From Rhytidiadelphus loreus (lineage: Eukaryota > Streptophyta > Bryopsida > Hypnales > Hylocomiaceae): DNA of 64,000 nucleotides. Both the position numbers and the translations under genes were made by a program. The stretch lies in contig OX344761.1 of NCBI GenBank assembly GCA_947034895.1, positions 33,430,863-33,494,862 of the forward strand. Reading direction: 5' to 3'. The notes under the pieces were generated by a model. That model had not been told where the DNA came from and ran no database searches. It saw only the letters and a program-made list of their open reading frames with translations. Shown one piece after another: positions 11,083-20,570 of this stretch (the stretch's first letter is position 1; each line of letters starts with the position of its first letter).

Positions 11083-11973
11083 TTAAGAACTGCTATTTGT
11101 TGCCTCCTTGGCTGCCTCCAAGGCTTTCAACTTGGCCAATCCTCTGAAGATATCCTCGCGTCGAGAAGACTTGGGTGATCCACTGTGTTTACTGAAAGTA
11201 TTGAACATCCCCATCATCATTAAATCCTTGGCCTCTCTCTTCCGTTTTCGTTCACGTCGCGGAATCTCGGTATTGGAAAGAGACCTAGAACCTCGAGGAG
11301 GCAGCCGGGGTATCGATCTATTCACAGTGCTTATGTACGGATCGGCAATTGTTGTCGATCGTGTATAATTTGTCTGCCGTAGGTCTCCAAGAGTCGTTCG
11401 GTGGGAAATAGGTACAATAGAAGGCAAAGATACTCCGCCCACGGATTTTGAGGGAAACGAGATAGGAATCTCAACGAGGCGTGGAAGCTGCTGTGCAGTG
11501 CATGCACCCAACGGTACCGCATTGATTGGATCCCCAACCTTCGGATCTATATTGAGTTCTTTGCTCTGCACAGCCTGATGTGCGATCGACACTGGCAACA
11601 GCACTCCATCCTCGAGACGAGGATCCATACCCCGGTCTTCGTCATCCGCATACAATTTCCTGTGCGGGATGTTTGGCGTTCGCAAAGTCGGCGACTGTGA
11701 ATGCAAACGACTTGGGGTGGAGCTGGCCCTCTTCATCGGCGATGGTGAGCAAATCGGTGTCCTCACGGGACCCTGACTAGGTGGGCTATCTACCACGCCT
11801 TCCTCCACATTCCCCTTCGAGAAGTCGATGGCCGCCGAAGCCGCATCGGTGGCCGAGCCCAGGAAGTTAGGCTTAGAATAGGAGGACGGCACGAAGCTCC
11901 CTCCAATCGAGCCGGACCTCATTGAAAGTGACACATCCGATCCAGACAGCAAGCTCCTCGTCAGTGGTTCCCT
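11083..11973 (-). CDS. Ser/Pro-rich protein with NLS, 3' exon
   Basis: A 296-codon exon ends in TAA at 11085-11083. It begins at a good acceptor (TCTCCAACAG, 11979-11974) in phase 0, with no ATG at the start, so at least one upstream exon is missing. The sequence is low-complexity and probably disordered: Ser/Thr/Pro-rich with repeated SP and TP sites, then a strong basic nuclear localisation signal (RRERKRKREAK), then a short helical C-terminus (LAKLKALEAAKEA). The upstream intron region contains the palindrome-derived tandem repeat at 12030-12208. It is co-oriented with the phosphatase-like and ParB-like genes. Whether it is a separate gene or the last exon of the phosphatase-like gene is open. 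No enzyme domain is visible. Confidence 0.5.
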   Translation of the reverse strand, partial: REPLTRSLLSGSDVSLSMRSGSIGGSFVPSSYSKPNFLGSATDAASAAIDFSKGNVEEGVVDSPPSQGPVRTPICSPSPMKRASSTPSRLHSQSPTLRTPNIPHRKLYADDEDRGMDPRLEDGVLLPVSIAHQAVQSKELNIDPKVGDPINAVPLGACTAQQLPRLVEIPISFPSKSVGGVSLPSIVPISHRTTLGDLRQTNYTRSTTIADPYISTVNRSIPRLPPRGSRSLSNTEIPRRERKRKREAKDLMMMGMFNTFSKHSGSPKSSRREDIFRGLAKLKALEAAKEATNSSS

Positions 11974-12029
11974 CTGTTGGAGAAAGTGTAGAATGGATCC
12001 TCCAACCTACAGCAATGGCAGTGTCAAAA

Positions 12030-12208
12030 CATCTTTCACAATTATCCTCGACCCAAAGATAAAACACATCCTTCACAATTATCCTTGTCCCAAAGATAAT
12101 ACACATCAACCACAATTATCCTCGACCCAAAGATAACAGACATCAACCACAATTATCCTCGACCCAAAGATAACAGACATCAACCACAATTATCCTCGAC
12201 CCAAAGAT
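12030..12208. repeat. Tandem array of decayed palindrome units, about 37 bp
   Basis: About five or six head-to-tail copies of a unit containing ATTATCCTCGACCCAAAGATAA followed by a CACATC-type linker, with a period of about 37 bp in the regular part. Each unit is a version of the palindrome found elsewhere in 12-27 kb in which one arm has drifted (AAAGATAA instead of GAGGATAA). Confidence 0.75.
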
Positions 12209-12405
12209 AACTCAACATAGAAAACAAACACATGTTGAACAAAACAGTACAACCAAAAGAGGCCAGAAAACTTGATTACAAGTTCAAAATTTTACTAATT
12301 CACAAGAATGAAATGTACATGAAAATCCGTATTCACAAAAATAATGTACAACGAGTTCTATGATTGACTGAGACACTGAGAAGTCTACTTCTTCCTTCGT
12401 CTCTC
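12209..12405 (-). other. Likely 3' UTR of the phosphatase-like gene
   Basis: T-rich sequence on the minus strand with TTGTAC and TTTTGTGAAT words after the TAA at 12408-12406. It resembles a plant 3' UTR. No gene is seen. Confidence 0.35.
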
Positions 12406-13458
12406 TTATTCAATCACTAGATTCATCCCCCGCAACACAAATCGCGACTCGAATGCCTTCGCGGACATCCTCATCCCATCCAATATATAATTGGCTTGAT
12501 CGTCTGATGCGACCAAGGGCGCCACACCTATGCGGTTCCGATCTACAAACTCACGAAGGCGTCCGAGTGGACACTCCTCGTGTAGTTTCTTCAGCCACGG
12601 AATGAGAGTGCCGACGAGCACATTGTCTCCACGCATGTACGGGTTCCAACTCTCAAGGTATATGCAATTCCCATTCTCATTGAGGATGCCCTTTTGCGGA
12701 GAATCATCGATGAGAATGGTATTGTCCTTGTTGAATGAGTTGGGATCCTGAGGGTCTAGGAACAATTCTTCATCAAGCACTTTGAAGAGCAGAGTCTTCC
12801 ACGGACTCCCAGCCTGATGAAGAAATTTCCCTTCTGAGGTTTCTACCCTCCTGCAGTTGTCCTGATCTAGGATGTGGTAGGGAGCCTTGCAGTTCTGGAA
12901 TAGGAAACTCGCAACGGGTTCCACCGTCTTCTTGAACATGGAGCTCCAAACTACGACGCGGTTCGAAATCTTTGAAACCTCGTCTAAGAACTCGCGCACA
13001 TTGGGACGAACGAAGACGGCCTTCGTCCCAATGAGGGTTGGGGTTCGATGGGAGAATACATTATCTCGGACTGTGTAATGTTTTTTCTTCTTATGGGGCC
13101 CTTGACCCTGGCTCTCACACAGCACTCCGTTCAAATCGAACACGATATTCAACCACTTCTGTCGCGGTTGGACCACTAACGAGGACACACTCCGCGGCAC
13201 TCTGTTTTTTCGACCTGCCGTTACTACCTGATCAAACACAACACGAAAGAGATGTAGTTACCTGTTGAAAGGCAGAATCAGGCGACCCATAAAACGGTGA
13301 AAAGCATTGAACCCCACTAAGCGACTGCAGAACCCCTCCGTTAAGTGATTGTGTGAGTGCCAACGGGCGGTGCACACTTCTAAGTTGTCCGCGCTGGGCA
13401 CAAACATGGGCAATATCAATTCATTAGACACTACACGCATTGAAGAGAAGTTTGACAT
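12406..13458 (-). CDS. FCP1/HAD-type phosphatase homologue
   Basis: The core frame 13239-12406 encodes about 277 residues with the FCP1-homology/HAD pattern. It has an N-terminal FDLNGVLCE (nucleophile Asp, then Asn where the classical DxDx motif has its second Asp), FVRPNVREFL, RVVVWSSM (motif II region) and ILIDDSP (motif III/IV). The family dephosphorylates phosphoserine or acts as a non-catalytic relative; the Asn substitution leaves activity uncertain. No ATG opens the core frame. The same frame continues upstream through a TAA (13260-13258) into a 66-codon stretch with an ATG at 13458. Splicing out a 34-nt AG|GTAACT...CAG segment would not restore the frame. Alternatives are read-through of TAA, or an upstream exon not identified. 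The core C-terminus ends in TAA at 12406. Confidence 0.55.
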
Positions 13459-13731
13459 ATATTTATTTCAAAATAATTTATGATACACCCGGTCTAACGG
13501 TTTTGTTGATCTCTAGCTGATTGTATACAAGTACCAACTACACTCCGTTCCGGTATCTACACTATGCTACAAACGTAGTCATAGAGTGGTAGTCCGTCCA
13601 CGCTTCACAATCAGAGACTGTCCACTCCCTCTTGTCAGACAGAAGGAATTGGCATGAGAGTCTCTCACTGGGAATATGAACATGATGGAAGCCAAAACAA
13701 ACATCCATCACATCACATTCGACAGACTCAA
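13459..13731. other. Spacer between ParB-like and phosphatase-like genes
   Basis: Short spacer of ordinary composition between two co-oriented minus-strand genes. It should contain the 3' UTR of the ParB-like gene and the 5' region of the phosphatase-like gene. No other signal is seen. Confidence 0.4.
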
Positions 13732-16700
13732 TCATGAAATATCGTAGGGATCTGACGATGGAGGGGAGTGTACCTGACCGAACTCCAGGGTTCCGGCGTC
13801 CTCATCCAAATATTCCCCGTAGTCGACAGTCTCGTCGTTGTCGTCCGGGGGATTTTCAAACTCTATCTCCACCTCCGGTACTCGTGGCTCAGGTGGAGGG
13901 GGGATGGGATCTGGAACAACGTCACCCACTTCCTGTGTCTCCGGGACCGACTCCGCTTGCACCTCCAATGCAGGCGGCTGGCTCAAATTATCCTCGCCCC
14001 GAGGATAATCCAGAGCACTATCAGCTCCCTCTGTTCCAGTTCCAAGGGGAGCTATCTCTTCCTGGATCTGTTGATCTGTTCTATCAACTGGAAGATTGGA
14101 CACCTGCTTTTGTTCCAATGGAGGCGGAGAAGGGGGAACAATATCGTCTTCGGCAGGTGGGAGAGGATCATCTTCGACTCGAGGATAATCCTCCTCGGCG
14201 GTCTGCTGACCTGTGGCTTCTGATGCACCACCAGCGTCATGGGCATCAGGATGAGAGGCAGAGGGGTCTTGTGATCGCGTTCTCAGAGAAACATTCTCTT
14301 CACGCAATTTCTCTAGTTCTTTCTTCAATGCCTCCTTCTCCACCAGCTCCTCTTCCCTTCTTCTTGACTGCTCTGCCCTCTTGAAGGCCTTCCTCTCCTC
14401 TCTCTGCCTCCAAAAATCCTTGAGCTCCTGCTTCACAAGACGGAGAGGAACATGAGTTGGGTCTGAAGGCTCCCTAGACTCGGGAGCATGGCCAGGGTGT
14501 GCCTCTGCAGGTGCGTTCGGAGAATGGGTGCCCCGTGATGGACCCGCGCCACCATCATCCGGATCATCATAGTTGAAGTCCTCCATATCGGAATAGGAGT
14601 CCTCCACATCGCTGATTATGATGTCCGGTATGATCTCCTCCAAGGGCTTCTTTCCGATCTTCTTTTTCCTCCGCATATCCGCTCCGGAGTCTTGGATTCC
14701 TTTGGAGGCGGATTCGGGGCCCTTGTCCTGTACGTGGGATTCTTCCACATTTCCTCCTCGAACAATATTTGTATTTGTTCCGTATTCATTGATGCCGAGG
14801 TTGGAAGCACCCTCGTCACCAGGAAAATCCCGATCTGCCCTTGACACACCCGCATTTCCATCAATTGAGGGTGTGGACTCCGAGTCCACATCTGGAGTTT
14901 GAAGGTTACGAGGTCGCTCATAACCTAGAAGATATGGCGAGTTTTCATGGCAGAAATCGTTGATGTCTAATTTACTGCCATACTTCGCCATTTCTCGAAG
15001 TTTTTGGGATGCATGCCGGTCAGTAAGGCCATAATAATAGAGACCATACATCTGTAGAAGAAAAAGCAGTTGTTAATACTCATTCTCAACCCCTCATTTT
15101 GCACATCATACAACAGACAAGGATATCTTCGAGCCGAAGATAACTGACAATACGACAATTTATCTTCGAGCCGAAGATAAAGGCGAAACATAGAGTCTCA
15201 CCTTGGCAGCAATCATAAACTTTGAGCCAGTGTAAATGCCGATGACGTTTTCTCCAGGCACGGCAAAACTCTGGAGAATGTCAATATAGAATTCCATCCT
15301 GAGCTCACTCGCATGGATTCTATATTTCGCCTCGGTATTCTTCTGAAAATCCGTATAGTAAGGAATGTCATTTGTGGCATAGACCTTCTTCACTACATCC
15401 TTATATCTTGGCTCCTCGTCATCCCATTTCTTCATTACAAATAGGAGCTTCACCGGGGGCGCCAACGCACGGTTGGTCGAGTTGTCCATCCTCTCGGCCT
15501 TACTTGGTAGGTAGGTGGACATCTTGACCTCGTACCCTGTCATCTTCGACGCCGCAAATTTCTTTGCCGCGTCGATGTCATATGAATTCCCCAGAATCCA
15601 TAACCAAACATCAGGAGTAGACAACACCGGCCTCAGGTGATCTGTCAGAAAATTCAGCAATGGCAAGCACGACGGACTGTCACCGGATCCTGGATTTGGT
15701 CTAGGGAGGATTCGAAAATCTATGACGGCGACACGAAGGTCTCTCATGACGTAGGGCCACACGTGGGTGGTCACAAGAGCTTGGGGATAGCATTGGTGAC
15801 CCCGAATGAACACATCCCCTCCCACTGGCTCCACCCGCTTCTTCATTTTCAAGAAGGTCTTGAACATGTTATAGACCATCGACAATTTTGGGTTGTCCTT
15901 GTAGTCTATTGCTGTCTTCTTCTTCGCCTCGTTGGTGAGGCGCTTAACGAAGAACTGGTTGGGAGGGGCGGTGAGGAGGAAATCCCACGTTGCCGAGGAA
16001 AACATGTTGTCGCGCTTCCATTGCTTCTACGCCACGTCAATGACTTCCCCATGTCTGTCCTTGAATTTCAAGGACTTATCGAGGGCCATGAATTCCTCCA
16101 TGATGACTTTCTTTCGCTTCCTCCTCTCTACCCAGTGCTCGGCTTTATAATTGTCCTCGCACAATATCTTTGAAGCGCCCACTAAGACCTTTGGGTAGTC
16201 CCGTGTGCGACCTTCTGTTCTCCCAAGCAGATGGAGGACGTAATCCTTCAGATCAATGTCTGTGAAGTGTCCCATGTGCTTGAAAAATTCCCTCTTCAAT
16301 GAGAAATTCTTCTCGTTGAAGGTCTTTGCGCTTTTGAATGGTTTGCGCGTCACAGGATCAATCAGTGATCCTTCCATGTGTTTTTGGAGGAACTCCTCCC
16401 ACATCTGGTAAGTCTCATCGGCCAAGGTAATAATTCGGATTTCATTCTTGACATCCGATGCGAGCTTCACCTGTGCTCCCTCCTTGTCCGGATTGATGCT
16501 GCCATATCGGATCATGACAACGTCGACAAAATCCTGTCGAGACGAATATTCAATGAAGTAAGCTCAGTACTCAATGCATACATTCTTCTGACCATTATCC
16601 TCGACCCGAGGATAGTTGAGACAGAGATCACAGAACATGAAATTACAGATAACAAACCCTGTAGAGGCAGTACATTGAAATAACTAGATCATGAACATAT

Positions 16701-18162
16701 ACATTTTATCTTCGCCACGAAGATAAAATGGACCTACCTTGTATGCTGCAAGGTTGAAGACAGCCTTATTCCGCCTCACCAATCCCTCATTCTCGATGTT
16801 GGTAGGCCGCTTGAGCTCCTTCCAAACTTGCCTACACGCGGAAATTTGGTTCCCCCATGTTGGCTGACTGTGAACGAGGTGATTGGAGGCATTGCACCAT
16901 TTTGAAATAGCTGTGAGCTGTTTTGGGTCTCTAGTCCAGACGATTATAGCCTCCCACGTCTGCAACTCGATCTTCCGAGTCTCACAGCATCCTCCTTGTT
17001 GTAGCATTTTGGCTGCAGTGACACTGTGCTGGCCATTGATGATGAAGAAGCCTCCGGTCTTGATGGAATCCCAATCCTTCGGACGCTCCTTCAGAAGTTT
17101 CTTATTGGCATCTACAGGTGTCAAGCAAAGCTTTTGTCTTTGCTGCTCTGAGCCGAGATGAACGAGGGTGTCTTTCATCTCAAACACCATTCTCATTTCT
17201 AGCTTCCGGATAATATATCTTTCCTTGGCCAGGAAGCATTGTTTGATGTCTATGGTGAAGATCTGGGGATGAAAAATGAAGCACTTGCCATTTTCCTTCC
17301 AAAAATCTGATTGATATGCTCCAGCCACTTCATGTTTTTCGATTGCTTTCTTATCTGATGGCTTCCGTGGATTCACATTTGTGAGAATAGAGCCTGAACT
17401 GGCAGCGGTTGCTGGACGAGTGTCCGTTACAGATTTCCTCCGTTTGTCACTCGGCTCGCCGGTACTGGTGTCCGGGGTCTTTCTCTTCTCGGCCTAAGCG
17501 CGGGCGGTCCCTCTCCCACTTCCTCTACTCCCTGTTCGGCCACGCACTCCTGACGCTGATTTGGTCTCAGCCGTAGTTTCCTACCTTTGATGACCACGAC
17601 CGTGACTCGCTCGGGCAGGTCCTTTTTGGACATGTTCCTTGGCGTGCTCAGTGAGCTTATGGAACATGTACCCAATTTTCCTCGCCATGGCCCTGGCGTT
17701 CCTTCTGACCCAGGGGTGGTACCTTGAAATGAAGTCTTCAGCCAAGGTATCATGGTTTGCCAAGTGCAAGTCGGCGATGAGGTTGTCGAAGTCGAACACT
17801 CCCACAGTGTCATCCTCATGGCAGATAATGGAATGCGTATGCTTTGTTTCCCTCCCCGCGTTGTCGTACCCTTGTAGTGTGATGACTAGGTACTTGTCTT
17901 GGTGATTCTCTACGAGAGCGACCTTCTCACTGAGGTTCCAATTCACGTAAATCCCACTGTCTTTTACTCGGTGACGTAGGTAGATGTAATCCTTCGACTG
18001 GTTGACACCGAATGTCCAAGAGTCGACAACGGCTTTGAATTGCCAGAGCTTGCCGTAGAGCTCTGGCATCTCCGTTATGAAGGGCTCCTCATCCACCCAC
18101 TTGCTAAATGGCTCCAGAAACGGTAGTGTAGCTGAGTAATCGTACTCAGAGTCCGTAGACAT
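13732..18162 (-). CDS. ParB/Srx-like plus DNA-methyltransferase-like fusion protein
   Basis: Three exons: 18162-16738, 16533-15202 and 15051-13732 (about 1358 codons, ending in TGA). Both introns are canonical, phase 0, 204 and 150 nt (donors AAG|GTAGGT and AAG|GTGAGA, acceptors GACAG and CTACAG). Exon 1 ends with a ParB/sulfiredoxin-like region whose signature INGQHSVTAAK lies at about residue 375-385, followed by a WTRDPKQ...N segment. Exon 2 resembles the beta-type N6/N4 DNA methyltransferase order. It has TAPPN at about 663-667 where DPPY is expected, WLWILGNS near 787, and then PGENVIGIYTGSKFMIAAK at about 901-919, matching the PGD-VLDPFxGSGT-AA motif. Key catalytic residues are changed, so it may not methylate. 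Exon 3 is an acidic/proline-rich tail with a coiled coil. Three in-frame TAG codons (194, 223 and 644) occur without TAA, TGA or frameshift. Domain calls are by eye. Confidence 0.55.
13986..14193. repeat. Two palindrome units inside exon 3
   Basis: TATCCTCG-CCC-CGAGGATA at about 13990-14008 and a variant with CTCGAGGATAATCC at about 14176-14193 lie inside the coding sequence. They add DYPRGEDN and DYPRVEDD to the protein without shifting the frame. Confidence 0.75.
15052..15201 (-). repeat. Intron 2 with two palindromes
   Basis: The 150-nt intron carries two copies of TATCTTCG-AGC-CGAAGATA (about 15123-15142 and 15161-15179). The T/A variant is present in both arms, so each copy remains a perfect inverted repeat. 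Confidence 0.75.
16534..16737 (-). repeat. Intron 1 with two palindromes
   Basis: The 204-nt intron carries TATCTTCG-CCA-CGAAGATA at about 16708-16726 and a TATCCTCG-ACC-CGAGGATA copy at about 16598-16616. Confidence 0.75.
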
Positions 18163-18544
18163 GTTGGTATAAATCTGTACATAGCAAATCGTGAAAATCA
18201 GAGTTGTAATTTGATTTTTATCTTCGCCTCGAAGATAACAAACGAAAAATGTTGTGACTAATGTAATCTGACTAAATAATACCGTCCTGGGCTTCAAATC
18301 GTATAAAACAATTATCAACATATGGAATTTATTTGTATGTCAATGCTACGGTTCAGTATCTTCGGGTCAAAGATAATACTGTACGTTCTCTTATTCTATT
18401 TTAATTACATTGTTGCTTTTATACTCTAGAAGGGTATAACTGTTGCTTATTCTAATTTCATTATATTATATTCGTATTCTAATTTCATTATATTATTTTC
18501 GTTGCTTATAGTTTTTTATTTTAATTAAAATTATTTTGTATTAT
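18163..18544. other. 5' flank of the ParB-like gene
   Basis: AT-rich. It contains a palindrome copy with T/A arms (TATCTTCG-CCT-CGAAGATA, about 18220-18238) and a decayed one near 18358-18376. A TGTACAG acceptor-like site lies just upstream of the ATG and may mark a 5'-UTR intron. Confidence 0.4.
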
Positions 18545-19160
18545 TTTTTTGGTTGACAATTATCCTCGAGCCGAGGATAATTGTTTTTTATTTAAATTAT
18601 TTTTTGTTTTCAACAATTATCCTCGGCCCGAGGATAATTGTTTTAAAGTTATTATATTTTTTTGGACAATTATCCTCGAGCCGAGGATAATTGTTTTTTA
18701 TTTAAATTATTTTTTGTTTTCAACAATTATCCTCGGCCCGAGGATAATTGTTTTAAAGTTATTATATTTTTTTGGACAATTATCCTCGAGCCGAGGATAA
18801 TTGTTTTTTATTTAAATTATTTTTTGTTTTCAACAATTATCCTCGGCCTGAGGATAATTGTTTTAAAGTTATTATATTTTTTTGGACAATTATCCTCGAG
18901 CCGAGGATAATTGTTTTTTATTTAAATTATTTTTTTGTTTTTAAAAATTATCCTCGGGACGAGGATAATTGTTTTAATTTTATTATATTTTTTTGGACAA
19001 TTATCCTCGAGCCGAGGATGATTGTTTTCTAATTAATATATTTTTGTGTTTGTTTGTTTGTTTGACAATTATCCTCGGCCCGAGGATAATTTTTTATTTT
19101 TCTTTTCTTTTCTTTTTTGCATGCTTGTTAGTTAGTTATCCTCGGGCCGAGGATAATTGT
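18545..19160. repeat. Tandem 110-bp array, two palindromes per unit
   Basis: Four to five head-to-tail units with a period of 110-111 bp (equivalent points 18556, 18666, 18776, 18886 and 18997). Each unit has one palindrome with AGC in the centre (TATCCTCG-AGC-CGAGGATA) and one with GCC or variants, separated by A/T-rich linkers. The last units (19060-19160) have drifted in spacing. The array lies upstream of the ParB-like gene. Spurious frames coding YPRAEDN arise from it. Confidence 0.9.
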
Positions 19161-19979
19161 TTCTTTTTTTGAAATGATGGGTGTTTTTTTGTGCTTTTAC
19201 TTTTTAGCCGAGTATAATTGTTAGTCTTGCTGTGTTTTTCATTACACCTGTGGGTTCTTAGCTTTTATAGACTACAGTTTATCTTAGACTCGATGATCAT
19301 TATCTTCGGACCGAGGATAATTTTTGTTGGTAACTCAGTAATAACTGATGATAATTTTGACGAAAACCCTAAATGTAATCATCTAGGCACGCGTAGAATA
19401 CAGACATAGAATTTAGTGAACATTCAATTAATACATGCAATAAACAAAATTGAAATCACGCAATGAATGCAAAAGCAAGGGTGGAAACAACAGAATACTA
19501 CAACTGAAGACTTGGTCACCTGCAAATTATATTGTTTGCACACTTCCTACAGTAGATTCTAAAATGTAATAGAATTTCTACACACTCTAATGTTCAATGA
19601 ATACTGCACACACCCTAAACCCTAATCCACAAACAAATGAAACAAATGATCAAAAAATTCAAACCCAAACTCTAAAACCGAGGCTGGTAGCACTTGCATT
19701 CACATTGCAAGAAGGTGAAGAATTCATGAATACATAACAACTGAAATTTCACACTGAATATGCACAATGAATGAATGAGTAACTACAACCAAAATTCAAG
19801 AACCTTAATTCAGATTCAAGAACCTTGCCCTGAATTCTAGAACCACAACACTAGAAAACAAAAACAGTCACAAAGGTTGAAAACAAAGTACAACAATTTC
19901 AAATTGAATAAACACATCAAAGTACATAACTCTTCTTACCAAAAATCAAGTGCTCAGATTTCCCTAAACCCTGCCTGAA
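19161..19979. other. AT-rich spacer with scattered palindromes
   Basis: Contains a mixed-arm palindrome at about 19301-19321 (TATCTTCG-GAC-CGAGGATA) and CCCTAAA-like words near 19612. No gene is seen. Confidence 0.4.
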
Positions 19980-20570
19980 ACAGCAGCCAATGTCGCTCTT
20001 TCACCTCCTCTTGCTTCAGCTCCCGCGCCTCCCGCGCCTCTTCTTGCACCTGCCTACGCTGCACACGCTGCACCTCCCGCGCTTCACCTCCCGTCCCGCA
20101 CCTCAAGTTGCATCAGTTCCGCCACTGAAGCTTCCGCCACTGAAGCTCCCAACACTGCAAGCAACATACGGAAGAAGACTACAACCGCCCTGGAAACCCG
20201 CGCTAGAGAGATTGCGCTGCAGACGCTGAACCCTGAACCCTCGCGCTGCAGAATGATGGTGAACCCTCGCGCCGGAGAGATGACCGCCCGAGCTTGTGAC
20301 CGAGCCCAAGCCTTCGACCACCCGAACCTGCGACCGAACCTGCGACCGAACCTACGTTCCCGAACCGGCAACCTCCCGAACCTACGTTCAAGAGTCTACG
20401 AACTCCCGAACCTACATTCATTAGTCTGCAAACTCCCAAACCTATGTTTCCAAGTCTTCAACCTCATAAATGTACGTTCCTAAACCTACGTTCATGAGTC
20501 TTCGAACTCTCAAACCTGCGTTCCCAAGTCTTTAACCTCCAAAACGTACATTCTTGAGCCTGCTGGCTCC
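19980..20570. repeat. G+C-rich region and degenerate 30-36-bp tandem repeat
   Basis: The first half (19980-20310) is G+C-rich with repeated CTCCCGC and CTGAAGCTTCCGCC words. On the minus strand it contains about 50 open codons rich in Glu/Arg/Gln followed by a GTAAGA donor, possibly a first exon or leader of a minus-strand transcript. The second half (about 20320-20560) is a degenerate tandem repeat of about 30-36 bp (CTCCCGAACCTACGTTC and variants). Confidence 0.5.

Noticed and set aside
13225..13260. 34-nt intron joining the phosphatase-like frame to the upstream frame
   Set aside because: Too short for a normal intron, and removal creates a TAG rather than a continuous frame.
18549..19032. 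Three overlapping frames coding YPRAEDN repeats
   Set aside because: They arise from the 110-bp palindrome array; no start context or conservation.
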